Below are positions 48,768 through 62,273 of a stretch of DNA of 64,000 nucleotides, one piece after another. The notes below the pieces were generated by a model. The model had not been told where the DNA came from and did no database searches. It saw only the letters and a program-made list of their open reading frames with translations. This DNA is from Hyperoplus lanceolatus (lineage: Eukaryota > Chordata > Actinopteri > Uranoscopiformes > Ammodytidae). Location: assembly GCA_026929865.2 (NCBI GenBank), contig CM049396.1, forward strand, positions 27,236,501 to 27,300,500, written 5' to 3'. The position numbers and the translations under genes are program-made. Position 1 is the stretch's first letter; each line of letters begins with the position of its first letter.

Positions 48768-51204
48768 GAACTCAATAAGGATAAAGTAGGTCCTGTATTG
48801 ATGAAAAAAATAGATCAAACAGAGGGAAGTGAGAGGGTAAAGGAGAGGTTGAAAATGTGGAGGGTCGCTGAAGGGGAGTTAGACGCCAGACGGACACATA
48901 TGGATTTTAAATGAACTGGCAGTGCCAACAACTGCTTCACCAGTCTAGCGATTGTGTAAACAGAGGTTAAATATAAATTTGGTAATCCCTCAACAACGGG
49001 GCACTTAATGGGAATGTGCCTGGATCGTAGGATGTGAGCTAGAGGGAGTGAGGTGAAGGGAGGAATGGAGCTGGCAAGGGCCAAGGATTGTACCACAGCT
49101 ACTCAGAGCAGGTCAGCCACTCAACCAATGGAACGGCTTGGTGCTCAGCGCCCTCTCAATGACAAATACCACGCTCTCCTTTTCCGTTCAACTGGTTTCC
49201 CTGGCAGAGGCCAGCAATCCATGGTGAGGAGATTATCATATGCGTCAGAAGATTTATAAAACATCACACAAAACTGGCAAGTCCAAGCCATGTAGGGGAA
49301 CGATAGTCCTGACCCTGTTGGATTGGGTTAGTCCCTGAAATATTCACAAAAGGTCAAACAAACACTGCTGGCTCCAGGCCTAGGCCACACTTTGATACTT
49401 GAGCACACTGTTACTTTCTCTCCACTACACAACGCTGACGGGGTTTCACGTTCAACTTGTCCTTATCCAGTGCCAAGTGTCCATTTCTCCATCAGATACA
49501 TGTACATGACTAAGTTGCTGCGTACAGTACAGACCGATAGGAGCACTGAGAAATGCCCTAAAAAGGTCAATAATTTCAGTTACATATCCATAAAAAAAAA
49601 ATATACGTTGTCTTGTTAAAAGCTAAAAGCCCTAAATCCTAGGAAGCACATTGCCATTAAACATTGCACAGTCTATGACTATTTGAAATAAGAGATCTCA
49701 GATCAGAGGTTCAGCAGATTAACAGGGAATGACTGATTGACTGCAAGAAGCTGCATGCCTAAAAGCCGCAGACAGTCAGATGCTGTGGCTCAAGGGTTGG
49801 CGATAAGAGGCGGCGCCAGAAAGGCATGCACTTCAATGCCCCTTGCATTATTTGAAAGTGGCACTTAAGTGGATTAAGCACTGTGGTTTGTTGCGCAGAA
49901 AAACTTATTTTGCAATGATATTGAATATTTAAACTTGGACGGTAAAATATAAAATGCCAAGCAAGCACTGACGTTGTATTTTGTTACCAGACCAAGATTA
50001 CAGACCAACACTGCATATGACCTCATCCAGGCCATATACCACATGGAAAGAACTTCAGTAGGTTGGTTATCAAATTACTTTAACCCCCCCCTCCCCCCTC
50101 GAGTTGCCTGTACAGGTTATCCCTCACCTCCATTATTATTATGCAGGTTTCATAAAGTTTCAAATTACCGTGCTGCTCTGCTCTGTGTACAAGACAAAGC
50201 GAAAAAGAGAATCTTGATTTGCGTGGATTTTGCTGTGTAGAATGTATTTGGTGAAATTCAGCTTTTCTGTCCCAAGAGTTAATCATTAATAGAGCTTAGC
50301 TTCCATTCATCAATTCATATTTTGATTTTTTTTTTTCTTAATCGCCTGATGCTAAACATGTCAGACTATACTGAAAAATTTCAGTTTATGTATCTTGTTT
50401 TGTCTAACCAACAGTCAAATACACAAATACGATGATTCAATTCACAATCATAAAAGACTAGAACACTGGCAAATATTCATGCTTAAAGGAATACTTCACC
50501 CAAACGGAACCAGCGTTCTATCATTATAAAATCACTATTATAATATAATGAATGAGGTTTTTCTTCCCTCAGTCTTTTCCTCAGTCTTCCCTTGGTCCAG
50601 CTGTCCTGTTAATCCTAACCTTACATTTTACCATGTATGATGTCCAAATAGGAGAACTTAGGGTTAGACAGTGAGACCATAAAACACTATTTCTGCCTTT
50701 TCTCAGGCTAGGATGAACCGATTTCTAAAATGTTTGCACATTTATACTACATAGGATCTCAGAGTTCAATAGACCTTCATATTTCCACTTGTGAAGTAGG
50801 TCTTTAAGAAGGTGACACCAGAGAATTGTAGCCTATCTGAATTTGCTTAAAAAAATACTTAAACAAACAATCAATTATCAAAATAGTTTCACTAATCACT
50901 TCAGCTCAGCAAAAAGGACAATTTAAGTAAAACTGAAATAAATAAATAATAATGCTGGGGTTTCACAATGTCAAATACTGTATTAATTTATTTATTTATC
51001 TTAAAGGGCACACCAGGGCTGCCTGGGTTTTCCTAGCACATATCTACATGTCATCCTGCAACTTTTGTTACAAGATGGAATGATGGAAATAACAATTTGG
51101 AGAGCCAACTTGGACCCTACATTACTGACATTTCAAGCTAGATAACAATCCAAACTTAATGCAGATTGATTCAGTGCATATTATCATGCAACGTACTATA
51201 ATCA
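48768..51204. other. No gene seen
   Basis: No supported exon, RNA gene or element ends. Confidence 0.4.
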
Positions 51205-52906
51205 GTTAAATGATTTTATGAACTCGCACAACAATTTTGAAAAGTACCAGTTTGGCTTTCGAGCCTGGCACAGCACAGAGACGGCTCTGATCAAGGTGCT
51301 CAACAACCTCAGGTGCAATTTAGATAAAAAACTCTCTGTGCTGGTTCGACACAGTAGACCACTCAATTCTTTTAGACAGACTTTACAAGCAGATTGGTGT
51401 CTCTGGTACTGTTTTTAACTGGTTTAGATCCTATCTTAATGACAGAAAATGTTATGTTACCTTGGAGGAACGCTCATTAAATATGTACACAATGGACTGT
51501 GGCGTTCCTCAAGGTTCGATTTTAGGCCCAACTCTTTTTAATATCTACATGTTGCCACTTGGAGATGTCATCAGGAGGCATGGCATACATTTCCATAGTT
51601 ATGCTGATGATACACAACTGTACATTGCCGTGTCCCCTGATGACCCAGAGTCAATCGATGCTCTTTTTAATTGTATTTTAGATATCAAGTCATGGATGGC
51701 AGAGAACTTTCTACAGTTCAACCAGGACAAAACTGAGGTTTTAATTATTGGTCCTGAAGCACAGATAGAAAAAAATAACGCTAAACTTCAAACCCTGGCA
51801 CTTAAACCCAGCCAACAAGTTGAAAACCTGGGTGTTATTTTTGATTCGGATCTTAGCTTTGACCAACACATAAGAAACATCACAAAAACAGCTTTTTATC
51901 ATCTTAAGAACATTGCCAGAGTGTGCCCATTTCTCTCTCAAGCCAACACAGAGACATTAATGCATTCTTTTATTACCTGCAGAATTGACTATTGTAATGC
52001 CCAACTTTCTGGTCTTCCCAAGAAAAGTATTGCTAAACTACAACTCCAAAACTCAGCTGCACGGTTGCTGACGAGGACCAGAAAGAGGGCACACATTACT
52101 CCCATTTTAAAGTCTCTGCATTGGCTACCCGTGTCCTTCAGAATTGGTTTATAAAGCTCTTAATGGTCTTAGTCCTAGTTATTTATCAGATTTGCTTTTA
52201 TCATATGAACCCTCTCGAACCCTCAGGTCTTCTTGCATTGGTCTTTTAATTGTTCCAAAAGTTCACACAAAAACTCACGGTGAGGCATCCTTCTCTTATT
52301 ACGCCCCACGTCTGTGGAACCATAGACATAATAAAGGACAATTTATTATGTCTATATGTGGAACACCCTGCCTGATAACCTGAGGGCCGCAGAGAGTGTT
52401 GATATTTTTAAGGGCAAACTAAAAACTTACCTTTTTAGTCAGGCTTTTTAATTAAGCAACTTTTTATTCAGTTATTTCATTATTTTATATCTTTTATACC
52501 CTGTTTTATTTATATATGAAGCCTGTTTTTATTAAATTTTTTACAACTACTTTTATTAGTTATTTTATTTATTGATTATTATTATTACTATTTTTAATTA
52601 TAATTTTATTCATTTATATCCTATGTATTTTTATTCATTTTTTATCTATTATTTTTATTTTAACGTTTTTATTAATCGCTATAAAGAGCTTTTTTTTTAC
52701 AGTCTCTAGTGTTTTTTTCTCTGATGATGGCGTTTCCTCAGCACAGTTTCCTTCCTGTTTTTAATTAATTTCTTATTTTGGGGTATGGATGGGTGGGAGG
52801 GGGAATGTTTTTGCATGTATGCATATCTCTGGGTGTGTGGGGGGGGGGGTTGTATTAAGCACTTTGTGTTACATTTGATTGTATGAAAAGTGCTATATAA
52901 ATAAAG

Positions 52907-52940
<34 letters not shown>

Positions 52941-52960
52941 ATATTGATTGATTGATTGAC
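51205..52960 (+). mobile_element. L2-clade LINE, 5'-truncated
   Basis: Encodes much of the reverse transcriptase. In order: YQFGFRAWHSTETAL; FDTVDHSILLD in a shifted frame after a small deletion; CGVPQGSILGPTLFNIYMLP; the catalytic YADDTQLY; FNQDKTEVLIIGP; LGVIFDSDLSFDQHI; and the C-terminal KTYLFSQAF stop. A further frame change lies near 52145. The endonuclease domain is missing. The 3' end has GCACTTTGTGTTACATTTGA, then AAAAGTGCTATATAAATAAA and a (TGAT)n tail at 52905-52960, as in fish L2/Maui elements. Confidence 0.92.
52321..52356. mobile_element. 36-base foldback insertion in the LINE, 8-base TSD
   Basis: TGTGGAAC at 52313-52320 and 52357-52364 flanks a 36-base insert whose arms ATAGACATAATAAA and TTTATTATGTCTAT are perfect inverses around a 6-base loop. 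It interrupts the LINE ORF. It may be a remnant or solo footprint of a TIR element. Confidence 0.8.
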
Positions 52961-52961
52961 T

Positions 52962-54352
52962 GTGCAGATCCAATAGTTTTAAACTTCAACAGACACCCGC
53001 CTTCAAGTGAGTTAACGTTTGTCAATTGAGCGATTCCAGACTTTCTGTACAAATGAAATTAAGTACGATGGTCTGGTAGAACCAGGCTAATTTGGTGGGA
53101 GAGAAATAACTAAACTGAAGGCTTTGTAGTACAGGCAAATAAAAGAAATCTAAAACTGAAACAAGTAGTTGCCTGATCAACATGTCGATCAAATTAAATT
53201 ACAACTGTTAGATAAAATGCATAACATAAGCTACATTTCCAAACATTATCTGGTAACAGCTTCTCTTATGTGAGCATTTGTATTAATTAGGCAAAAAAAC
53301 TTGTTCTTTAAGAGGCCATCTTGTGATATAATCATTTTTACTGTTTTCTGGGTGTTTATATAAAACAAAATGGTAACATGCTTGTAGCCCTACACCTCAT
53401 ACTACAAGCTCTACTTTGGTCTGGCTAAATCTGGAAGGCCTAACTGAATCCAGGTCATGTGTTGCTGATACACAAGTGATGTAGCCTAGCAAAACTACTG
53501 ACAAAGTCTCAAGCAGATCCAGCAAAGCTAGAAATGGTGGTAGGCAGGCCCGCCCCCATAAATGACTGGGCCCCTGAAAACCTCCAGCCAATGGGCCCCC
53601 CTTACTCATGCTTTACTCGTATCAATGTGTGTGCGTGCACTCATAAACAGATACATGTATTTATAGAGAGACTAACTATATATCTTATCAAGCAGGGACG
53701 TGAAGTGACAGTTTGGGGAGCAGGAGCTCAAGTGAGAAAAAACGTCTCTTCAATTATTATATACATTTTTAAATAGGAGCACATTTCTGACTTACTTACC
53801 AATTTATTGTAACACTAACACTCACGCAAATATTTAATACTCTCTACAACATAACATTGGTCTTCTTTAGTATTTACTATGTCTATGACAGGAGCAGGCA
53901 ACAACAAAGGACACCATCACAGATATCGACTATATGCTGAGGTGCAGTGAAAAACTGGTCAGACCTCCTAATGGTGTGACACCTGGGTCTGGTCTATGCA
54001 GTATGACATGCAGCTCATGGAACCTTTTTCAAATTGTACTTGGCTGCTCGTGTGAACCTGAAGACGTTATTGTCCCCAAAGGGAAATTCTTTAACACAAA
54101 AATGCACGTTACAAATTTAAACCTGTTTGTAGACGCAGGGAAATGACAGAGTATCCTGGCCACTTTAAGAATGTAGAAGAACTACAAAAGGTAAACCTAT
54201 TGTTTTACCTGAGGGGTCCAAATACTTTTCACAATTCATAAAACAACACCCAGACACAAGTAGCAGAACGACAGCCAACTGTACTACAATATATCAAAAC
54301 CTAATTTTTCCTCCATATGGCACACAACACACTAAAGGAAAGTAATGCAAGA
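52962..54352. other. No gene seen
   Basis: Contains a short fragment (about 53545-53605) with GGGCCC-rich hAT-like strings, not resolvable to ends. Confidence 0.35.
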
Positions 54353-54686
54353 TGTCATGGTCTGTCTTTGTCTTGTCTTGTTTTGGTGGTTCCCCATGTT
54401 TCCTGTTTTATTTTGGTATGTCTGTCTTGTTCCTCCCCATGTCCTGTCAAGTTTCCCTCCTGTGTGATTACTGCTCCCTCCCCTAATGTTGTGTGTGTAT
54501 TCAACTCCCTGTGTGTCATTGTTCTGTGTCTTTGCATTGTTCCTGTTGGTGAGTCTGTCCCTGTGTTCCATGTGCCTTGCCGGTTTGCCTTTTTGGAGTT
54601 TTTGTGTTTTTGGACAATAAATTACCTTTATTTGTAAGTCTTGCATTTGGGTCCTGCTTGCCCGCCTGCCTGTCGTCACCGTAACA
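54353..54686 (+). mobile_element. Solo LTR of an LTR retrotransposon
   Basis: Starts TGTCATGGTCTG and ends CGTAACA (TG...CA), 334 bases, with a poly(A)-type AATAAA near the 3' end. Flanks CAAGA and CATCA match only in part, suggesting an older insertion than that at 41657. No internal region. Confidence 0.75.
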
Positions 54687-54991
54687 CATCATACATTTAT
54701 CTGATATGGAGGCACCTGAATTCATCAAATAAAGAATGTTACTGTTACTTATATAAACCTAGTGTAGCCTACTAATGCGGCTGTAACTATTAAAGGTTCA
54801 GTAAAAGTTTAACAAAGACTTTCCTCAATAACCACATTGAGGAAAGTGGTTATTGACTTACCTTCACATTATAAACTACAGTTTGTTTTTGGCTAACTAA
54901 ACATGAATGCATTTCAACTAGGCCTACTTATTTGGGACGTTTATTCTATGCCCCTCTTCTATAACTTCCAGTTCTGATACACTGTTTATAA

Positions 54992-56087
54992 TAGTGTTGC
55001 CACCCGTCCCGTTTTTCCCAGAATTGTTCTCTTTTTTCACCAGCTGTCCCGGGAAAAAATAAATCTCTCCCGGGACACAATTTGTCCCGTTTTTGGGACC
55101 TCAAAACCTCATTTGATTTCCTTCGTTCAGTAGTTAAGGCCCTTTCAAACGGGCCGAGGCGTTTGTTGCGCCAACTAATGCATTCTCAATGGAGAGGCGA
55201 GCGGGGCCGGGCAGAGAGAAAGCGCAGCGTTCCGTTGTCAGGCGGCACGACAAGGGGGCAGGGGCGGTCTCAACGATCTCGGGGCCCGTTTCAAGACCCA
55301 GTGTGGGGCCCCCCACTTTTTCTTTTTTTTTAATAAATAATGCTTGTGCATGCTCCCGGCGAAAATAGAAAAAAAGATTGTGGAAACCATTTGGTTCATA
55401 TACGGATTATGAGATAATGGGCCCATGGGCCCAGACTCTTAAAGCCCCCCCTCCCCCACTCCTCCCTATCCCTATTCAACAGATAAAGGGTGGATAGCTA
55501 CTTTTTATGAACAGTATATAATTTACACATAGAAAGCTTATTACTGTAGGTGTGAGGGGGCCTTCAAGGCCCCTCATAAAGCCCCTAAAACAGAGCTAAT
55601 AATGCTTTAGTTTTGCACTTGCTTTTCTATTATTCACCTACTAGTTGAGGGGCCCATGATGATTTATTTCCTTATTTTAGGCGATACCTTTTTGGACCCT
55701 GTTATTGACATGAGTGACTGAGCTCTTTGACAATGTGACATGTAAAGTTAATATCAGTATTTCTGGCCTAGGGCCCCTCCTGAGCCCTTGGGCCCATGGG
55801 CCTGGTTGCATGCAATTTTCTTCTCAAAGTGCACCAGATTGATGAATTTTACTTTAAAAGGTTGCATTTTTTTCTTCCGGGGGAGCATTCCCCTGGACCA
55901 CCCTACAAGGTCCAGGGTTCCCACCTCAGTCTCCTTATATATCCTACAGTAAAAAACACTGTAGGTGTTTATGGTTATTATAGGTCATTACACTGGTCAG
56001 TCTGACCTGGTAGCCTAATAATGGCCGAGCCCTCGGCCCCAAACATCAAGTGTCCCTTTTTTTCCTAAATCCAAGGTGGCATCCCTA
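54992..56087. mobile_element. hAT-type element with perfect 8-base TSD, holding a second hAT segment
   Basis: GTTTATAA at 54984-54991 and 56088-56095. Ends TAGTGTTGCCACC and GGTGGCATCCCTA. Inside, about 55259-55806 begins CAGGGGCGGTCTC and includes a segment (from 55404) shared with the hAT element at 26167. No intact transposase. Confidence 0.82.
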
Positions 56088-56095
56088 GTTTATAA

Positions 56096-56724
56096 CCTTT
56101 CTCAGACTGCATTATTACTATAAACTAAAAAAGCTGACTGTTGATTCTAAACGTAGCACAAAGTACGGCCGACTTATTACTTTGGCTAGCGCTAGCCCAT
56201 AAACTGTATTTGGGCTTATCGTAACCTTGGTTCAAGTGGCGGGTCATGTTTCTCTGTCATATAATGTACTACGATGCATATTTAGATGTTGCCGTTACTT
56301 TGCAGGGCGGTTGCATTAAAGTATCCAAACAGTTACATCTTTAGAGTAGGTAAAAACATTACCTCCTCTCTCCTCATGAAGAAGCAAGGAATCTAGAATC
56401 TACTTTGCAACTATAGTAGCCTATATAAAAGTGTGCAACATGCTTCGCAATCAAATCTAGTAACAAGTGTTTGTTTTCCGGTTCAGGCAATCGGGGGACT
56501 CTCATTGGCCCACTGCTACGGAAGTAACCGATTGGGTGCCATGGTAACAAAGGGATGGGGGTAGGTCGTAGGTCAAAGAATTGTAAAAATTATAATAACT
56601 GAATAAAGAAACCTAAACCATTCAACATTGTAGTAGGCTATAGGCCTACCTACCTTTTAATCCACCGTTCACCCGTAGCCAAAGATTAGGCCTACACATT
56701 CTAAATGTGTTGCAAGGTCGGTGC
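56096..56724. other. No gene seen
   Basis: No supported feature. Confidence 0.4.
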
Positions 56725-56890
56725 ATTTTACAGACTGTGTCCCTGGACAAGACGCTAAACCCCAAATTGCTCCCGATAGTGAGCTTGCATCTGCTGCTAT
56801 CAGTGTGTGAATGTGTACAATACAAAGCGCTTTGGGTCTGTGAAAAGCGCTATCCTATAACCTGTAAGTGGAATCCATTTACCATTTATG
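56725..56890 (+). mobile_element. SINE, 5'-truncated tail
   Basis: AAATTGCTCCCGATAGTGAG, then AAAGCGCTTTGGGT and GAAAAGCGCTAT: body and L2-like tail of a fish tRNA-derived SINE related to 11707-12035. The tRNA-like head is missing. Confidence 0.72.
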
Positions 56891-58149
56891 GACGTCGTTA
56901 CCCAACATAGGATACTTGTCATCTCAGTTTTTTCTCCTAGCATATAAGCAGCTACTATTTTAAAATTGCTCATTTATTAGGCCCTTTGCTCATTTATTAA
57001 GCCCTTGGCAGAGGGTGAGAAATCCAGATATGCATCACCGGTGTGAGAAAAGACAGACACATGCTCAAATACACGTGCACCAACAATGATGCACCAAAGA
57101 CGGAAAGAACCAGCATGGCAAACACAACACTAGGCCTACTGTCATTGAAAAGAGTGACTGCTCTGCTGACACATGTCGGCATAGTGCATTAGGTAACCGG
57201 CAAAACCTCACTCATTAACCTTTGGGACCTCTGTGAGGCAAGGGGGAAAGGATTTGAAATGCAGAAGCATAAGAATGTGATGTGACAGTGAATGAGATGT
57301 GGTAGAACACGTAAACTGGACCGGTGCACCTGGTGGTGTCAATCTCCAGTAGCTGAGATCAGTGTTCTCTGACTTGGAACATGTCAAGCAGTTTGACAGG
57401 TCATTGCTCATACCGTCTCTGTGCTTCAACTGAGTGATAGAAGCTAATAACAGAGGAAGTAAAGATTTACTAAATTCTGGGTGCTAAACTATGGGGGAAC
57501 TTGAGCAGGGAGCAGAGTAGTTAGAGTGACAATATACAAATATACATATGCAGTATATCATTTTTTTATTCCTCATGCTTAACCTACTATTGTACTTAGA
57601 AAAAAATAATTTTTCCACATTAATGTATGGGCATAATTATTTATTTAGAAGGACAAACAACTTGACAATAATTATTTTCCTAAGTCCTAGAATTTCAACC
57701 ACCATTTTGTTCTGCAAAGAGAACAATGATAGCAAACTATTCTCAATTGCTTCTTTGATTTAATGACGTAAATCAGCACCCAGGCATTTGCAAAGGTCGG
57801 AGTGGGGAGAAAGAACAACACCAATCTAAACGGGTTCATCTACACGGATTACGCTGAGAAACAAGAACCCCACTGTCCTTGGAGTTTGTTCAAGGAACAG
57901 TGAGTGGGCTCGTTACTTTCTACTCAGTCAGTCTGACAAAAGACAACGCCTCCTTTGTGTCTCGAAGGACAAAAGCGAGGTCATACTGTGTACCCTCAGA
58001 CAACCTTCCCTTGTCACATTTGGACTGCATGCATCATGGTGAGTTATGTCACTAGAGCCCTACAACAAACCCATCTTAGACAAACTGGCATGCCACTCTA
58101 GTCCAGATCTCTCCAGTTTAGGGACACACTTATGTAACAACTAATGAAT
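56891..58149. other. No gene seen
   Basis: No supported exon, RNA gene or element ends. Confidence 0.4.
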
Positions 58150-58157
58150 GTCATCTG

Positions 58158-59710
58158 TAGGGGTGTAAAGTAGCGAATTACATTTACTTGCGTTCCTGTA
58201 ATTGAGTAGTTTTTTCGTGTACTTGTAATTTTTTAAGTGATTTTTAAAACCTATAGGCCTACTTTTACTTTTACTTTGAGTATGTTTATTTTTAAGTATT
58301 GTACTTCGCTACATTTTATACATTTTTTATACATTTAATACCGGAAACGAACACAGAGAATGATCGACAGGATCATTACGACTAAATGATAACAACAAAC
58401 ATTGCTTCCCTCTATCATTAAAACAAAATAATCCTAGTTAAACTGTCATTGTACCGCACGTGAAGACGTGAAGGCTTTTAAATGCAGCAAACCTTTCATC
58501 CAGCCGTGCGATCGGCCCCTCCCTCACCTAGCTTTCAGTTTAACAGTGCAGAGTAGGATGGAGACGGTGCGTGTTGCAGGGAGCTTTGAAAAACATACAG
58601 AAGACGGCAGAAAGTCAGCCTTTGCTCGAGAAGAAAGGTAAAAGTAATAGACTAAAACAATGTGCACGCGAGTCAGATGACATGCGCGACCGTGAGCGAG
58701 AGAGAAAAAAAGTCATATGTGACCCAACTGCACCTCATAACATCACGACCAATTAGTTTACTCAGTTTAAGTCGAATCCAAGTGGTCTATGACCAAACAA
58801 TAAAGGAATACAAAATACAGAAAGTTTAAAGCTCCTTGACTCTTGCCACCAAAACAGTCATCAATTAAGAACACTGTAGCCTACAATGCAACTTACTTAT
58901 CCAGCCAGCTCCATGAGATATACATTAAAATATGCCCTCACATTCCTGCTAGCAAAAGACGTGCCCTATCGACAACATTTGCAACGGTTTATTTTGATTT
59001 TGACACTTATTTTATTTAATTATAAAAAAATATGTTTTACTTAGGCTATTTGCATTTTCCTTGTTTTCAGTTCAATTAGGATATGTTTAAAGTCAAAAGT
59101 CATGGTTTCAAATGTTAAATAAGTGCATGTAGCAGTTCTTAAATCAATGAATAATTGTCTAATAATTGTGATTACACAATGTCAATCAAAATAATCATGA
59201 TTATGATTTGTCAAAATCGAGCAGCCTAACCTTGCAATTTCCATGGTTTAGATCAATTATACACAATTACATTATTAGAACTGCAGCTGCAGTCTGTTTA
59301 GGTCTGTAGACCGGTTACATTCCCATTCCCCCATTAACAGACTATTTGCTCCATATTTGCTTATCTAAAGTATAATGACACAGTATACATCCATACATGT
59401 GTGGTGACATGATTTATTTAATTTGTGCACTTTCATTTGTAAGTGTTGTATTAATTAAACAAAACTAGTTTGAGATTTACATCCCCTTGTCTATATATAG
59501 AATGCCCTACACTGAAGAGACCCCCGCCCCCTCCCGCTGTTAAAAAGTAACTAGTAACTTGTACTTTAAGTACATTTTAAATCAGCTACTTTTTCACTTT
59601 TACTTCAGTAGATTTTTAGACCAGTACTTTTACTTTTACTTAAGTAAAATTTCATCCAAGTAATCATACTTTTACTTGAGTAGAATATTTTTGTACTCTT
59701 TCCACCTCTG
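58158..59710 (+). mobile_element. hAT-type element, copy 2
   Basis: TSD GTCATCTG (58150-58157) and GTCATTTG (59711-59718), 7 of 8. Ends TAGGGGTGTAAAGTAGCG and CTTTCCACCTCTG. Near-identical to 29250-30880 but lacks about 90 bases near the left end and about 22 bases of the zinc-finger remnant. Non-autonomous. Confidence 0.85.
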
Positions 59711-59718
59711 GTCATTTG

Positions 59719-62200
59719 CTATGTTTTCTGTAACTACAGAACCGTGTTGAGACAGATTTACATAGGCATTTTGTGACGTGTCATCTATCATTGTTGTCAC
59801 CAAATAAAATGGTTCTTTAGCATGTTTTCAGTTTCGTAGTGCAATAATCTGCTTTAAGCAGGGGTGATTTGAAATACACAAGAGATGTACACTATCACCC
59901 CAGCATCACCTCCCAAAAAACAGACAAACTATTACAGTCTGTTTAAAAAGGCTTGCATGCTTGCATTTTTACATTACTGCATATATAGCTATGCTGGTCA
60001 AGAGGTGAAACATACAGTGAGAAATTTACAATATTCAGTTGCATTGGTCAGATGAACGGAGATCTTATAGCAATATTTCTTTCAGCGGTTTTAGGAGACC
60101 TAAACAGAGCGTCAAGGAGGGTGAATATGGGTCTTCGGTTTACCAGGTGGCAAGAAACACAAATCTGTGTTCGCTAACACCTTCATCATATCAACTTTAT
60201 ACAGCCAGAATATGTCAATTTTGTGTGTACAGCTTGTTCTGCCAACTCCAAATAATACAAAAATGAATTGATACTGCAGATTTAAATGTATTTGACATAA
60301 GCGTGATCAGTGGCTGCAATTATTATTTATGTATATTACATAAAGGTTGAGGCAAGACTCCATATGGCCTGCACAACCACATCAACCACTCAACCACTTA
60401 CTGTAGAGCTGAAACCTGTTATGCAAGTCGAACAGAAACAGAGGGAAAGTTTGCTGGGTAGAAGTCATTGCTGCTCCAGTTATGCAACCATGCTAGCAAT
60501 GCCAGCACGTCTGTTGGAGCTTCTTGGAATTGGAACTAGACAGACTGAATGGTGTTTTGATTAACTAGAGCCGAAACATCTTCTCCCTGCAAACGTCCAG
60601 CAGTCTGGGAGGTTCTCCACCTGTGGGTTTCGTTCATCCACCAGATTGAATTGGTTTTGAGCTTGACTGGCATCCTCAAACATTCTTTTTAGCACTCCAA
60701 GAGAAGTGGGAACAAAGCCACCAGGAAACCAAGCTGCAGCAGTGGAAACACACTAGGCAAGGCTAAAGCAAAGGGGACAGAGAGTTCTTGCATAACCAAC
60801 AGCACAGGATATTACACCGCAACAAATTACATGGCAACAAATGAGAAAGCAGGATGTGCTTTGAGCAGCGTGTGCTGAGTTCAAATACACAAGAGTTGTA
60901 CATTATAACCCCAGCAGCATCCATCTTAAAAACATAAAACAGTCTGTTTAAAATGTTACACTATGGTATTTAAACAACCTCATGTCCAGAATAAAATAAA
61001 AATATCAATTTGAGGATTAAGATTTGTTTTTGTTTCTTACCGCAACTAATAGCTCTCCCCCTCCAGATAACTGCGTAGTAATTGTATGCTTGTTTAATGT
61101 GGCACTTCTCATTTCTGACTTCACACCAACAAACATGATAGTATGATTCACAACAGAACATATCTATATATTTTGCTCCAAACTTGTGATGGGTCAGGTA
61201 GGTTACAATTTGGATTTTTCTTTTACATATTTTGCTCTAAAAAAAGGGGGGGGGGGGAGGCGGGGGGTGCTGTTGTTGGTGAGCGTCCCAAAAATTCCTA
61301 AAATTTGATGTTAATGGCAAACCTACACATCTCTCCTACATGTTTATTTTGCTGCTGGTCTTAGTTGATCAAATGTATCTTGAACTTATTATTAAGCTAT
61401 TTTAAAAACTCCTACTTTGAAAGCATGTGAGTTACATGAAAGAGATAAACTATTTGTGTCATTGTGAAGGCAGTTATATTCTTAATGCAATTTCCGATCT
61501 GGCCTAAACTGTGTAGGCAAGTCTGCAGCCTCACAGACACACTGTTCCTTCACAGCCTCTTCAGCACACTGGAACATTTTGCATCATTTTGGTCCCCTCC
61601 TGCCACTGTCCTTCGTTGTTAGTTCTCTGAACTGCTTTCTGTCAGTTCATTATCAGTGCACTGCTGATTAGCACATCACCACAGAGAGCGGGTTGGCCAT
61701 TCAATCAGGTTTCAATGGGAATGACGCACATCGCTGACCTGTTGGGTGCCCCGTGGCCCGGCCCTGCTCATTTGGTCTGTGGCCTCAGTCCTGCTGAGGG
61801 TCTCCTGGCATGGCCACATGTCTGATGTGAATGATAATCTCGTTGTTGAATGATTGCATGTATAATTTTACTTATGCTCTTTTCCTATTGTTTTTCAAAC
61901 AAATTTTATTTATTTTTTGTTTTTATCACTCAGCCATCCATGTCATTGGTCATGATTTGTTGCTAAGCACTTTTGTGATTATTATTTTTTCAAATGGAGG
62001 GATGCCAACAGTGTGTAGAATTTAAATTCATAATATGCATAAACAAACATGCGCTATGGACAATGTGTAATGAACAGAGTTTTTCCCCCTTTGTTTGTAA
62101 ATGAAAGAGGCTACATAATCGTGTATTTCTGCATACTATGCACCTATAGTCAGTCTTTGATTCATAGTACCAAAGATATATTGTGTTAAACATAAAGTTA
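59719..62200. other. No gene seen
   Basis: No supported exon. A G-rich run (about 61246-61270) could form a G-quadruplex. Open frames near 60.0-60.5 kb lack splice or family support. Confidence 0.4.
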
Positions 62201-62273
62201 TGCCGAAACCCGGGATCGAACCAGGGACCTTTAGATCTTCAGTCTAACGCTCTCCCAACTGAGCTATTTCGGC
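62201..62273 (-). tRNA. tRNA-Phe (GAA)
   Basis: 73 bases on the minus strand, GCCGAAATAGCTCAGTTGGG onward, ending TTTCGGC plus discriminator A. The acceptor stem GCCGAAA pairs with TTTCGGC. The A box TAGCTCAGTTGGG and B box GGTTCGATCCC are intact. Anticodon GAA is at 62238-62240 (tRNA positions 34-36) after CT. No intron, and CCA is not encoded, as expected for a nuclear gene. It matches the vertebrate tRNA-Phe consensus, so it looks like a functional gene rather than a SINE head. Confidence 0.97.

Noticed and set aside
52903-52960. Regular TGAT repeats that could suggest an array
   Set aside because: They are the normal microsatellite tail of an L2 LINE; no CRISPR-like repeat-spacer pattern exists in the window.
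54332-54679. 115-codon minus-strand open frame
   Set aside because: Antisense to the solo LTR; low-complexity composition.
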